53,060 nucleotides of DNA from Candidatus Xenolissoclinum pacificiensis L6 (lineage in GTDB: Bacteria; Pseudomonadota; Alphaproteobacteria; Rickettsiales; Anaplasmataceae), in NCBI GenBank assembly GCA_000512675.1, contig AXCJ01000002.1, positions 1 to 53,060 on the forward strand, in the 5' to 3' direction. The position numbers and the translations under genes were made by a program. Of the stretch, positions 18,714 through 29,160 are shown one piece after another. Each line of letters begins with the position of its first letter. Within the stretch, counting starts at the first letter, position 1. The notes beneath the pieces are model-generated. The model made no database searches. It worked only from the letters and a program-made list of their open reading frames with translations, and was not told where the DNA came from.

Positions 18714-21449
18714 GTGCTAAAGAAACTGCTTTCTAAATTGAAAAGAAGTGATGATACATCCCAGTCTGTTAGTCGGCAACGGGTTTGGATCTTGTTGAAA
18801 GAGCTATATAATGTACCTTTTATTGGTAATATTCTGCGTATATTGATTCAGCAGTGTAGAATAATAATCAAGATTATTGTTAACTCATATAAGTTAGCAA
18901 GATGGTTGTTTATAACAATAATAATCTTCGTAGTAATTCTCATGATCGTATATCTGGTTATGAGCAGTATCATTCGCAAAAATTATGTTGGAATATTAGA
19001 TTCATTACAGGAATCGTTAGGTGTAAATATTTTCTTTTCTGGTGTTCCAGAAATCAATTTGCATGGAGTGACCTTGCATAAAGTATCTATTTCTAATACA
19101 GAAAGTGAAGAAAGGTTGCGTTTTTCTATGATTGTAGACAACCTAGATATAAGGTTCTCTTTATTATCTGTTTTATTAAATAAAATCGAACGTTGTTCTG
19201 TTGTGATATATAATAGCACACTATCAGCATCTTCTTTTAGTGCAATAATCCTTGGTCAAGATACGGCATCTTCTCAGCTCATTAAAGAGATCTCATTTAA
19301 AAATGTACTGTTTGAAGATATACCATTTGTTGGGAGTGTGTTAAGTAAGAATTTATCCTTAAATTATACGAACTCTGATTGGGAATTTTTGGGTGAACTT
19401 AGTACCGCTGACGATGTTACGTATACACTCAAGATGTTGTACTCTGCAGTGACGAAAGGAATAAAATCGCTATCTTTACGATCGGATAATATAAATATGA
19501 TGTTTAATATCCAAGATCAGTCAATAGATATGGATATAGATATTCCTAGTCTTAAAGTCTTGATGGAAGGTTTTGATTCAAAAATCATGCTAAGTGATGC
19601 ATATGATGATCGTTTGAAAGTTAAATTTTCATCTTCTATGGTCGATCAGGTATTGACTATAGATGATTTTAGTGCAGAAAGTAATTACTTAAATTTCAAT
19701 TCAGTATTAAAGTTAAATGATAATAATCAATCTATCATACATGTTACAATTGATAAAATCTTAGTTAATCAGAGCTCTGTTCAAGCTTATACATTATTAT
19801 TAGAAATATTACGTTATTTCTGGTTTTCTAGTAATACAATGTCAGGGAATGCATTTTCAGGTATGATAATTGATATACAGAAAATTAACTCTAATGATGT
19901 TGCAGTATCAGGAATTATTGATATTCAGGAAGATGGAACTCCTGTTATAAATCGTTTCTATGGGAACTTCATTGGAGGAAATTTTTCGGTTTCTAACCAT
20001 GATATTAGTTATGGACAAATACTTAATCAGCTAATTACGGGTCATATAAACTGTCAGGGAGAGAATTTATTTGTATTTCTTAATAACCTATTTGGAATTG
20101 ACGTAACCAGATACAGTAATGTGTTCGGAGGTGTAAACTTCGATGTTCAGACAGATATTTCTTTGTCTGAGCGACTTCTTATTATTAAAGGATTGCAAGC
20201 TAATATTGGAAAGATGAAGATGAAGCTAGATATGCGGGCACAACAGTTTGGAGAGAGGTATAAGGTATATGTTGTGTTAAGGGCGGATTATTTGCATATT
20301 AATGATTTGACTATGCTCCGGGAGATTATAGAGAATTTATCGCTACAGCATTCATATTTTGATACTGAAATTACTTTAGAGATACATAATATAATATTAG
20401 AGAATAATGTTATAGATTCTTTTGGTACTGTTATTTCAGTAGATAAAATAGGAATGAAATTAAGGAACTTTACTGTTTTGTCTCCATCATATACTGTGAA
20501 GGGGATGTTATTTCTAGAAAACACTGGTATAGTTCCATTTATAAGTTGTCGATTTGAATTCAGTGGTGTTGAATTGTCTAGTATTATGTTTTGGAGATCT
20601 TTGATTCCATATACTTTGTATAAAGATCATATTACATGGCAACAAGATACATTTAAATACATTGATGGCGATCTTTTTACCTCAATATCTGGAAGTATTG
20701 GGATACAGTTTCGAAGTATAATGCGTGATGAGAATATAATTATTGATGAAGCAAATGTTCAATTAACAAAACGCAAGAAAATTGTGACAATAGAAGAGTT
20801 CAATATTGAGAAATCGAATTCTTTATTTACGGTTAAAGGAGAGGTAATTTTTGATAATGTTCCATCTGTCAAATTATCATTATCAGTGGATAATTTCCCC
20901 GTGTGGCAATTAATGAAATACCTCTTTGGAGTACAAGTAATTAGTGTAGGTCGTGTTAGCTTTGTTGGGGCAATAGTCACTAAAGGTAGAAGTTTTAGTT
21001 ATATGGCTCGCAATATTGGTGGAAATATTAAATTGATAGGTAAAAAGCTACTAGTATCTGGTATGAGTTTTCAGGAATTAATTTCTGGGCTTATGAAAAT
21101 ACAGAACAATCGAGATGTTGAAACATTATTAAATATTGATGTTTTCAATGAATCTATGTTGATCGAAGACATAGATTTGGAATTTAAAATGGATTCTGGT
21201 ATTCTGGAAGGAAAGGGTAATATGCGTACTGAGTATACTAATTCTATCATTATACTCAAATTAATACTAGAAAATATGAATACAAATACTTTAGTGAGAA
21301 TATTCTTTAATCTTGGTGGAAACGTTGGAGTCACTTATTTAGACCTGATTATTGCAGGATTAATATGGAATCCTAAAATATACTTTGATAATAAAAATGC
21401 TTTAGCAATATTGCAAACGAGAAATGAAGCGTCTGGATACGTACAATAA
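18714..21449 (+). CDS. AsmA-family inner-membrane protein
   Basis: The product has 911 residues. A basic N-terminus is followed by one membrane segment at about residues 64-87 (WLFITIIIFVVILMIVYLV). The rest is a long beta-rich periplasmic domain typical of the AsmA clan. The C-terminal part resembles AsmA (GNIKLIGKKLLVSGMSFQELISGLM, then LLNIDVFNESMLIEDIDLEFKMDSGILEGKGNM). AsmA-clan proteins are thought to form lipid-conducting bridges or to help outer-membrane assembly. The start is a GTG with no clear Shine-Dalgarno site. The last 26 bases overlap lnt, so the two are probably co-expressed. Confidence 0.82.
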   Translation: MLKKLLSKLKRSDDTSQSVSRQRVWILLKELYNVPFIGNILRILIQQCRIIIKIIVNSYKLARWLFITIIIFVVILMIVYLVMSSIIRKNYVGILDSLQESLGVNIFFSGVPEINLHGVTLHKVSISNTESEERLRFSMIVDNLDIRFSLLSVLLNKIERCSVVIYNSTLSASSFSAIILGQDTASSQLIKEISFKNVLFEDIPFVGSVLSKNLSLNYTNSDWEFLGELSTADDVTYTLKMLYSAVTKGIKSLSLRSDNINMMFNIQDQSIDMDIDIPSLKVLMEGFDSKIMLSDAYDDRLKVKFSSSMVDQVLTIDDFSAESNYLNFNSVLKLNDNNQSIIHVTIDKILVNQSSVQAYTLLLEILRYFWFSSNTMSGNAFSGMIIDIQKINSNDVAVSGIIDIQEDGTPVINRFYGNFIGGNFSVSNHDISYGQILNQLITGHINCQGENLFVFLNNLFGIDVTRYSNVFGGVNFDVQTDISLSERLLIIKGLQANIGKMKMKLDMRAQQFGERYKVYVVLRADYLHINDLTMLREIIENLSLQHSYFDTEITLEIHNIILENNVIDSFGTVISVDKIGMKLRNFTVLSPSYTVKGMLFLENTGIVPFISCRFEFSGVELSSIMFWRSLIPYTLYKDHITWQQDTFKYIDGDLFTSISGSIGIQFRSIMRDENIIIDEANVQLTKRKKIVTIEEFNIEKSNSLFTVKGEVIFDNVPSVKLSLSVDNFPVWQLMKYLFGVQVISVGRVSFVGAIVTKGRSFSYMARNIGGNIKLIGKKLLVSGMSFQELISGLMKIQNNRDVETLLNIDVFNESMLIEDIDLEFKMDSGILEGKGNMRTEYTNSIIILKLILENMNTNTLVRIFFNLGGNVGVTYLDLIIAGLIWNPKIYFDNKNALAILQTRNEASGYVQ

Positions 21450-22917
21450 CAAGTATTTTAGGATTTGCATTGGTGGAATATTGGGTCTATTTTTGAACTA
21501 TGCATTTGTACCTATAAATTCCTCAATGATATTGTGTTGTGTTCTTTCTTTATTATATTATTTAGTGCTTAAATGTGAATCTGGAAAAGAGTGTTTTTTT
21601 CTTGGGACATGTTTTGGCTTTGCTTTTTTCTTATATAATCTTTATTGGTTGTATTATCCGGTAAAAGATAATTCAACATTATGGCTAGTAGCATGTTTAC
21701 CATTACTATTTTTATATTTAGGGATCTATTATGGTCTCGTGTGTGTTGTGTTTTTTTTTAGTTATTGGAAGAACATTTTTGTTTTTGCTCTGTATATTAT
21801 GTTTGCTGAATGGCTCAGAGGACATATAATTATACCATTTCCATGGAATATTTTAGGATATACATATAATAAATACTTTTTTATTAGACAGTTAAATTAC
21901 TATTTTGGAATATATATACTGACTTATTTTGTGGTTTTATATTCTTTGATACCAATAGGCCTTATACAGTCTCACAGAAAGTATAGATTTGTATTTATAT
22001 TTATTTTTATTACTTCTTTTTTGTGTTTGTTATCTTTTACAAAGGTTTATATCATAGATAAATATCTGATTTTTGAGAGTGATAGTGATACTAATATAGC
22101 AATTGTACAACCTGGTTCTGACTGTAAAACATACAGTATTGATTGTCGTAGGGAGAGATATTACAGAACATTATTTCTAACTAAATATATATTACGTCAC
22201 TACAACAAAATAGATATAATAATTTGGCCGGAAGGCGTTCTCTTTGATTCAAACATAGATTTACAATTTCTGGGGGATGCCTTATTAATAAGGGGCTATA
22301 TGAGAAGGGTATCACAAGATATGTTTAATTCTGTGATTTTTCTTAATTCCAATTCTGATATAATTGCTGGTTATGACAAGTTTCATCTTGTGCCATTTGG
22401 TGAATATATTCCCATGCATGGAGTTTTTGGTACTAAAAATATATTTTTGTTCGGATTAACACCTGGTGAACAATCATACAAGTATATAACGCTGGATGGT
22501 TATGATTTACCAGGTGTTTATACAAATATATGTTATGAAGCCATTTTTAGTGATCGTATTGATTATACTATGCCAGGTAGATGGTTGTTGAATATTACGA
22601 ATGATAGTTTTTATGCTAATAGTCATGAGCATAAATACCATGTAGAAATGTCCAGAATAAGAGCAATAGAAATGGGGAAACCAATGATACGTGCTGCACT
22701 TAATGGTATTTCAGCAATTATTGACCATCAAGGTACAATGCTCCACCATCTTGAGTTTAAGCAATCAGACTATATTGTAGAGAAAATACCAAGCATGAGT
22801 GTTGATAGTGTATATATGAAGATCTACATATTGGTACACAGGTTCATTTGTTATGTGAGTATCTTGGTAATTATATTAAATTACTTGATGTTTTGTCGTA
22901 ATTATGAAAAAAGATAG
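21424..22917 (+). CDS. lnt: Apolipoprotein N-acyltransferase
   Basis: Lnt adds the third acyl chain to the N-terminal cysteine of lipoproteins, the last maturation step. The 497-residue product has six or so membrane segments in residues 15-210, then a nitrilase-like periplasmic domain. The catalytic triad is visible: Glu270 in IIWPEGVLF, Lys319 in GYDKFHLVPFGEYIP, and Cys370 in NICYEAIF. NITNDSFY and a C-terminal membrane segment complete the family pattern. It overlaps the AsmA-like gene upstream. Together with lgt 0.5 kb further on (opposite strand), it shows that full lipoprotein processing is kept. Confidence 0.95.
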   Translation: MKRLDTYNNKYFRICIGGILGLFLNYAFVPINSSMILCCVLSLLYYLVLKCESGKECFFLGTCFGFAFFLYNLYWLYYPVKDNSTLWLVACLPLLFLYLGIYYGLVCVVFFFSYWKNIFVFALYIMFAEWLRGHIIIPFPWNILGYTYNKYFFIRQLNYYFGIYILTYFVVLYSLIPIGLIQSHRKYRFVFIFIFITSFLCLLSFTKVYIIDKYLIFESDSDTNIAIVQPGSDCKTYSIDCRRERYYRTLFLTKYILRHYNKIDIIIWPEGVLFDSNIDLQFLGDALLIRGYMRRVSQDMFNSVIFLNSNSDIIAGYDKFHLVPFGEYIPMHGVFGTKNIFLFGLTPGEQSYKYITLDGYDLPGVYTNICYEAIFSDRIDYTMPGRWLLNITNDSFYANSHEHKYHVEMSRIRAIEMGKPMIRAALNGISAIIDHQGTMLHHLEFKQSDYIVEKIPSMSVDSVYMKIYILVHRFICYVSILVIILNYLMFCRNYEKR

Positions 22918-22964
22918 TTACCTATTTTTTTGGTTTTGCTGTATTAACTAGGTTCTGTATACAT

Positions 22965-23165
22965 AAGGGTCAACAAAGGCATATTAAAGTGGAATCAAAA
23001 TCAATAAAATCCTGAAAATGGGATTTAGACTTGTAGAAACAAGAAAATATCCGTCTAAAGTGTTTTATTTTACTGAAGGAACACTCTACTAAATGTCTTC
23101 TTTATAGATATATTTTTCATATTTATACTGTATTTTCCTGTTTTTACGCAGTGAAATAACGATTT
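22965..23165 (-). mobile_element. Fragment of an IS5-type transposase (C-terminal end)
   Basis: The minus-strand sequence closely matches 25815-26030 on the + strand, starting at the block that encodes PPRKNRKIQYEYEK and continuing through YKERHLVE...KIKHFRRRFSRFYKSKF. It is a truncated second copy with stops and changes. It lies in the otherwise empty region between lnt and lgt (22918-23442), in which nothing else is recognised. Confidence 0.7.
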
Positions 23166-23429
23166 TACATTTTTTACTATCTAAACTTTTATAATAGTAA
23201 TAAAAGTGATATGAAACTAATAGTGTCTTCTATAGATGAAAATAATAACTCAGTAGAGATGTTTTGATCAAGAAATATGTGATACTGAGTTTATTATATC
23301 TACCATGTTATTTATATAGATCGTAGTCTGTTAAAAACTTAAGATTGGTTGAAGGGTGATGGGTAAGTAACTAGTATACGATCGAGTATATTGTTTTTAT
23401 TAACTGGATCTTCTGGTAATGTTTCGTCC

Positions 23430-23453
23430 AATCGGTATGATTTTATACCGATT
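23430..23453 (-). terminator. Hairpin overlapping the lgt stop codon
   Basis: ATCGGTAT and ATACCGAT pair perfectly around a 6-base loop. Its upstream arm lies in the last lgt codons, and the lgt TAA begins at the loop edge. No T-run follows on the minus strand, so it may protect the mRNA end rather than terminate by itself. Confidence 0.5.
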
Positions 23454-24219
23454 TTGCATTATACTTAGTGCGTATGTAGAGAAAGGCTTTTACCGACAGT
23501 ATAAGCATTATCACTGATAGTATCTGTCCCATCGAAAAATATTTCATTATAAATCCTATTTGAGGATCTGGCATGCGAAATAATTCACATGTTATACGTG
23601 CTACTGCATACATACCAATAAATATCATAGAGAGCACCCCTGGTTGCTTATCTAACTTATATTTATATCTTAGAATATTTAGTACGATTAATATAACTAA
23701 TCCTTCAAAAACTGCTTCATATATTTGGCTAGGGTGACGTCTGATCCCATCTGGAAAAACGATGCCGAACTCTGATGGCCGTCCCATTAGTTCTCCATTA
23801 ATTAGGTTTGTTATTCGCACTAAGAATATTCCAAATGGTACTACGCATGAGATATGATCTAATACACTAATTACAGACTGCTTATGTATTTTTTGAGATA
23901 GATACACGCCTATAACAACCCCTGTTAAACCACCATGGAAGGATAACCCTCCACACCATATCTGTAATATTTCTGACGGATGATGGAGGTATGCAGAGAG
24001 ATTATAGAATAACACATAGAACATTCGGCTACATATGATACAAGATATGACCGTAATTGACGCTGAATTTTCCAGTTGGGACCAGGATAAATCAGTATAT
24101 TTTTTTAAATGAATTAAAATTACTAATATTGTGACCAGATAACCGAGAGAATACCAACGCACCGATACAAAACCAAACTGAAAAGCAACAGGATCAATCT
24201 CAAATAAACTAGATATCAT
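23443..24219 (-). CDS. lgt: Prolipoprotein diacylglyceryl transferase
   Basis: Lgt transfers diacylglycerol from phosphatidylglycerol to the lipobox cysteine of prolipoproteins, the first maturation step. The 258-residue membrane protein has about seven hydrophobic segments. Family motifs are RWYSLGYL near residue 21, GGLSFHGGLTG with His95, and the signature RITNLINGELMGRPSE at about residues 135-150. RHPSQIYEAVFEGL follows, with ITCELFRMPD near the end. The length is normal. A hairpin overlaps the stop codon. Confidence 0.96.
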   Translation of the reverse strand: MISSLFEIDPVAFQFGFVSVRWYSLGYLVTILVILIHLKKYTDLSWSQLENSASITVISCIICSRMFYVLFYNLSAYLHHPSEILQIWCGGLSFHGGLTGVVIGVYLSQKIHKQSVISVLDHISCVVPFGIFLVRITNLINGELMGRPSEFGIVFPDGIRRHPSQIYEAVFEGLVILIVLNILRYKYKLDKQPGVLSMIFIGMYAVARITCELFRMPDPQIGFIMKYFSMGQILSVIMLILSVKAFLYIRTKYNAKSV

Positions 24220-24554
24220 AAGTGGTACTTCTTATTTATTAGTACTTAGATAGTAACTTATACATGTATCTTGTTGCAAGTATATCTAACGGGTTTTTTA
24301 CATGTTTTCTGGTTTAGAACGGATTCAAAACAACTCAAGTTGATATCTTCACATAGACTATTCTAGATCTTGTTGCACAACGAGTAAACTTTTGGTTTTG
24401 CTAAATATTTTGACTCAATACTATTGATTATAATCACTGTTTATTAACAGACCATATGCAGATACATCATCGAAAGTAATACAAGTTATAAGGTATTAAT
24501 TTTGTGCTTTTATACTGATAATAGTGCAAATTACAACTAAGCTCTGTTTAGATA
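24220..24554. other. Intergenic region upstream of lgt
   Basis: About 335 bases between the lgt start and the IS copy B edge. It presumably contains the lgt promoter. No gene or repeat was recognised. Confidence 0.4.
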
Positions 24555-25219
24555 GGCACTGTTAACAAAGGAGATGTTTAATACAGGTGAAAGCAATGAA
24601 AGATAAGTCTGATTTTCCAAATCGTAAAGCTAAACGTCTATTTTCCTTAAGTTTAGCGGAGAAAATTTCTATTTTAGACCGGAACTTGAATATATGTTTG
24701 TTATATATAATGGGTTTAATACGATTTTTTCTATATCACACGAATATTGGATATTTCTTGTAGTTTTTTTCTAGCACTTCATACCCTTTATCTTCTACTA
24801 CATAACAACCTTGCACATGTTTTGCCAGTTCACTGGCAAAACTAATATCTTCCTTATTCCCCCCAGTTAGAAAACCCTCCATGTCTATTAAATGCACTAG
24901 GATCACTATATTGACTTTTAAATCCTCGTTATTTTGTAAAATAGATACTATCTCCTTGCATGTTGGAATCTCATATATATGCTGTGCCATCTTCCATAGC
25001 ACTTAGGGAGATCTTTCCATGGTAGTACCGTTTTTAATACATATAATATTGCACAGAATACTTGATAATGATTAATGATCGGTGGTCGTACTTTCCAGAT
25101 GTAACTCTTTTAGATGATTGACAATATCATCTTATCAAATTTCTCAATCGGGTATAATCTTCTATCCATCATTTCTTACATGTTTTCTAAACTAAGTTTA
25201 ATCCTTTGTGAACAGTGCC
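24555..25219 (-). mobile_element. IS5-family (IS427-like) element with both ends, internally deleted (copy B)
   Basis: Inverted terminal repeats GGCACTGTT(A/C)ACAAAGGA bound 665 bases. The element is flanked by TA on both sides, consistent with a 2-base target duplication. The minus-strand transposase reads in pieces: HYQVFCAILYVLKTVLPWKDLPKCYGRWHSIYEI at the N-terminus, then FLTGGNKEDISFASELAKHV and VEDKGYE. The C-terminus has FKFRSKIEIFSAKLKENRRLALRFGKSD. The first-aspartate block present in copy A is missing, and stops interrupt the frame, so the element is dead. The open frame at 24736-25002 is a fragment of this transposase. Confidence 0.82.
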
Positions 25220-25419
25220 TAAGGAAAAGAAAGTTTTAAGTGATACAGTAGGAATAAAAAGGGATAATGAAATTATTGCATATAAAAAACAAAATCCCTA
25301 TGACAGATTACCACCTAAAAGCAAGAAAATGCTAATTTATTGCCAGAAAATTAAATGGAATAAAATAATTAGAAAGTCAGGTGCTTTACGACTAGAGGGA
25401 GCATATTTATGATTGATAG

Positions 25420-26035
25420 GGGGGATGTCAATGGACATTTTTGCCAAAAGTATATGGAAAAGGGGGGTGATCAACGTTTTAGTAGATGAAAAGCCAAAGG
25501 TATATGGACAAGTCTGTTTAGAAAGATGGAATATATTGCAGATTTACAAGAAGTAATGATAGATGTACTGTAGTCAAAGCACATGCTTGTGCATCAGGGC
25601 ATGGAAATAAAGCAGAAGGTTTGGGAAGATCTAAAGGAGGGTTACTTCTAAATTCTTAGATGCATTAGGCAATTCATTAAAATTTACTATTACTGGAGGA
25701 AATAGAAATGATATTATCAAGGCAGAGATTTTGACGATCACAGGGACAACAGTCATTGCAGAAAAAGGCATGATAGTCAGAAGTTTCGTGAATATTTAGA
25801 GCGTAAAAAATGTAAAATTGTTATTCCACCGCGTAAAAACAGGAAAATACAGTATGAATATGAGAAATGTATCTATAAGGAAAGACATTTAGTAGAGTGT
25901 TCCTTGAGTAAAATTAAACACTTTAGACGGAGATTCTCTCGTTTCTACAAGTCTAAGTTCTCTTTTCAGGCTTTTATTGATTGTGCTTCCACCTTAGTAT
26001 GTCTTGGTGGATTCTTATGTATACAGATTGTTTAG
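25420..26035 (+). pseudogene. Broken IS5-type transposase (second IS5 type)
   Basis: Reading across frameshifts on the + strand gives most of an IS5-type DDE transposase. Readable blocks are VVKAHACASGHGNKAEGLGRSKGG (first-Asp region), LKFTITGGNRNDI, TTVIAEKGHDSQKFREYLE (second-Asp region, DKGYD changed to EKGHD), and KIVIPPRKNRKIQYEYEK. The C-terminal block is RHLVECSLSKIKHFRRRFSRFYKSKFSFQAFIDCASTLVCL. Several stops and frame changes make it a pseudogene. The short frame just before it (25215-25412) starts inside the copy B terminal repeat and has no recognised match. Confidence 0.8.
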
Positions 26036-26495
26036 GATAGAGACCAAATTATCAGGGCCTCCATGTATGTCAGTTGTTGCGACTAATAAAGCCAAAAATG
26101 TTTTTAAAGATATATCTAGGATTGTTGCCTATAAGGGTAGAAAAGTTATGTTTTTTACAACATAATTTGAGGAAAATTGTATTGTAATAGGTTTTCCAGC
26201 ACTCATGATTGAAATTAACTAGTTCTCTTATAATGCTCTTTATTTATTGAGTGTGTGCAACGTATGATCAACTATGATGGTTAGTGATAAAGAGTACTAT
26301 GATTTTTTGATAAGGCTGTATAATCGTTTACAACTGATATTTCAAGGAGTCCCAGACTTTACTTCAGAAATGGTTAATTGTTAACGATATATATATGTAT
26401 TAATTAACTAAAATAATATATAATTGTTAGATAGTGATTGATACTTGTACATAAGGATAGTACTATGAGTACAGTGTATTAGAAGTGTGGTTCTT
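26036..26495. other. Intergenic region upstream of recA
   Basis: About 460 bases. I looked for the alphaproteobacterial SOS box (GTTC spaced from GTTC by seven bases) and did not see one. No gene was recognised. The region presumably holds the recA promoter. Confidence 0.4.
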
Positions 26496-27503
26496 ATGAG
26501 TGGTAAATCAGATGTTTTAGATGTTGTACGTAAGCAGATAATACAGAATTGGGGTGAAGGAGCAATTATGAATCTTTCGCAACGTCCAAAGTTGAGCGTG
26601 GATAGTATTTCTAGTGGATCACTTGCTTTGGATATTGCGCTGGGAATTGGAGGGTTTCCAAAGGGTCGTATTATAGAGATTTTTGGACCTGAAAGTTCTG
26701 GGAAAACAACTTGTGCACTACATGCTATTGCTGAAGTGCAGAAAAAGGGAGGTGTGTGTGCCTTTATTGATGCAGAACATGCTCTGGATCCAGTGTATGC
26801 ACAGAAATTAGGAGTTAAGACAGGAGATTTAATGATCTCCCAGCCAGATAATGGAGAACAGGGATTAGAAATTGTTGACCTGTTAGTACGTTCCGGTGCT
26901 GTTGATTTAATAGTGGTAGATTCAGTTGCAGCGCTAACACCAAAGGCTGAGATTGAAGGCGAAATGGGAGATAGTCATATGGGTTTACAAGCAAGATTAT
27001 TGAGCCAGGCTTTGCGTAAGTTAACTGCTTCTGTTAATCGCACACAATGTACTATTATTTTCATTAATCAGATAAGAATGAAGATAGGTGTGATGTTTGG
27101 TAATCCTGAAACTACTACCGGAGGGAATGCATTAAAATTTTACGCTTCTGTTAGGCTTGATATTCGGAAACAATCTGCAATAAAAGATAGAGATGAAATT
27201 ATAGGGAATTATGTAAAGGTGAAGGTGATAAAAAATAAAGTTGCTCCTCCTTTTAAAACAGCAGAGTTCGAAATTATGTATAATGAAGGCATATGTCGTG
27301 TTGGGGAGGTATTAGAGTTGGGAGTAGATGCTGGATTTATCCAGAAATCAGGATCTTATTATTCATATCAAGAGGTTAAACTAGGTCAAGGTAAGCAGAA
27401 TGCCAAAAAATATTTATTAGAGAATATTCATTTCAAAGAAGAAATTGAATTTAAAATTCGAGAAAAATATTTACAGGATGATTCGGAGATGGTAGTGGTA
27501 TAA
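26496..27503 (+). CDS. recA: Recombinase RecA
   Basis: RecA forms the strand-exchange filament on single-stranded DNA and triggers LexA cleavage where LexA exists. From the ATG at 26496 the product has 335 residues; a GTG nine bases upstream is possible but less likely. Walker A is GPESSGKT at residues 64-71, followed by [15 protein letters not shown]. Walker B is [11 protein letters not shown], loop 1 is [22 protein letters not shown], and loop 2 is [18 protein letters not shown]. The C-terminus is short and acidic (QDDSEMVVV). Confidence 0.98.
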   Translation: MSGKSDVLDVVRKQIIQNWGEGAIMNLSQRPKLSVDSISSGSLALDIALGIGGFPKGRIIEIFGPESSGKTTCALHAIAEVQKKGGVCAFIDAEHALDPVYAQKLGVKTGDLMISQPDNGEQGLEIVDLLVRSGAVDLIVVDSVAALTPKAEIEGEMGDSHMGLQARLLSQALRKLTASVNRTQCTIIFINQIRMKIGVMFGNPETTTGGNALKFYASVRLDIRKQSAIKDRDEIIGNYVKVKVIKNKVAPPFKTAEFEIMYNEGICRVGEVLELGVDAGFIQKSGSYYSYQEVKLGQGKQNAKKYLLENIHFKEEIEFKIREKYLQDDSEMVVV

Positions 27504-27839
27504 TATACTTCAAGAGATATAGTATTAAAGTATTTTTAGGAAAGATATTGGTTTGTTCAGTGAAGAAGAGGGTTGATCAGGGATAAACTAACTGCAAAAT
27601 GTTGTTGTAGGACTCTCTATGGGGAACTTATCATATCCGCCGTAATAACCCCTTGATTTATCAATGGGGATATAAGGTGAACTTGCATTAAATAGAAAGC
27701 TATATACATATATGAGTTTGAGAAGTAATACTAGTATAGTATTTTCTGTAAATATCATATAGTTTGGTGTGTGAAATATCGTAGAAAACTGCTGGATGGT
27801 GATGTGTAAATAAGGTTGAAGGAGATAGTCAATATAGTT
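27504..27839. other. Region between recA and the IS200/IS605 remnant
   Basis: About 336 bases without a gene. It contains a hairpin at 27649-27669 (CCCC-TTGA-TTTA-TCAA-T-GGGG) that could be a recA terminator or part of a mobile-element end, although no T-run follows. Confidence 0.4.
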
Positions 27840-28080
27840 GCTAAAAATTTAGATGTAATCATAATAGAAATGAAAACAGATATTGGCCGATATCGATCCA
27901 TCTTTTGGAGTGAGGAAATTTGTACGAACAGCAAAAGGTAATAGTAGTAGAATATTAAGAATTGAATTTCCTTTTTTAAAAAAGAAGTTACCTAATTTGT
28001 GGGCTAATTCATCTTTCATATCAACTGTAGGTGGATCTCCTTTGAATATTGTCAAACGATATATAGCTAATCAACAACTT
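27840..28080 (+). pseudogene. tnpA: IS200-type TnpA (Y1 transposase) remnant
   Basis: The translation from about 27850 and from 27883 resembles the C-terminal half of IS200-type TnpA. FPFLKKKLPNLWANSSFISTVGG and VKRYIANQQ correspond to the family's WSPSYFVxTVG and catalytic-Tyr helix (xxYIxNQ). The upstream His-x-His region is not readable, so the nuclease is dead. Confidence 0.65.
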
Positions 28081-28116
28081 AGTCAAAGAGAAAAAGAAAC
28101 TAAAAAATGGAAAGAT

Positions 28117-29160
28117 ATGTTGCTAACCTATAAATATAAATTGTATGATCATACACGAAATAAATATTTTTCAAAACAGATCAATATAGCAGGATGTATA
28201 TATAGTATAGCGTTACATAAAAGGTACTATAGAATATACAAAAAAGTTTGCATAAATTGAGATTAATTAATCGTGTAACAAAATTAAAAAAACAAGAAAG
28301 ATTTAAATATTGAAACAATTTAGGCTTTCAAGATATTCAAAATATAGTGGAAAGAATTAGTAAAGAATATGCTAAATTGCTTTAAAAAGCACGGAGGTTT
28401 ATCATCATTTAAAAAAGTGAAAAAATATAAATCTTGCACTTTAAAAGGTGAATTAGGGTATAAAATTGAAAACAGTTTGATAACTATCAAGGGTATTTCC
28501 TATAAATTCATCAAAAGTAGAAATTTTGAAGGTAAAATCAAAACAGTAACAATCAAAAGAGATAACTTAGGATATTTTTACATTTGTATTGCTGTTGAAA
28601 ATAAGAAAAAAGTATATACAACATCAAGTAAAACTGTGGGTATATACTTTGGTTTAAAAAACTTTTTAACTCTTTCTAATGGAGTTTAAATATCTCGTGA
28701 TTTACCACATTTGAAAAATTTAAAACTTCTAAGAAAATTGAGCAGAAACTTTAGTAAATGTAAAAGAGGTTTATGTAATAGAAGGAAAAAAGATAATCTT
28801 AGCTAAATTACATAAAAATATTTTTGATCAAAGGAAAGATTTTTTAAACAAATTAACTGCACAACTAACCAAGGAATATCATGCAGTCTTTTTGGAAGAC
28901 GTAAATATGAAATCTATGGTAAAATTATGGGGTGGAAAAGTAAATGATTTAGCGTTTAGCACTTTTGTAAAACTACTTGAATATAAAACGCATGTGGTGA
29001 AAATAAATAGATTCGAAGCTACTTCAAAAACTTGCTCTAATTGTTTAGCAGTCAATGAAAATATAAATAAAGAACTCAAAAATCTAAAAAATAGAGTTTT
29101 GAATGTATAAATTGTAACTTTAGAACAGATAGAGATTTAAAAGCAAGTTTAAATATATAG
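28117..29160 (+). pseudogene. tnpB: TnpB (RuvC-like RNA-guided nuclease) remnant
   Basis: Pieces in several frames match TnpB in order. MLLTYKYKLYDHTRNK is the N-terminus. GIYFGLKNFLTLSNG is RuvC-I, where the family's catalytic Asp (GIDxGxKN) is replaced by Tyr. VFLEDVNMKSMVKLWGGKVND is RuvC-II with Glu kept. SKTCSNC is half of the zinc finger, and RTDRDLKASLNI is RuvC-III with Asp kept in another frame. Frameshifts and the Asp-to-Tyr change mean no active nuclease. Open frames at 27883-28260, 28369-28689 and 28892-29110 are parts of this element. Confidence 0.8.

Noticed and set aside
25215-25412. 65-codon + strand open frame next to IS copy B
   Set aside because: Its GTG start lies inside the IS terminal repeat, it has no recognised match, and it sits in IS debris. 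It may be a scrap of the gene into which the IS inserted.
26036-26495. SOS box upstream of recA
   Set aside because: No GTTC-N7-GTTC or similar palindrome found.
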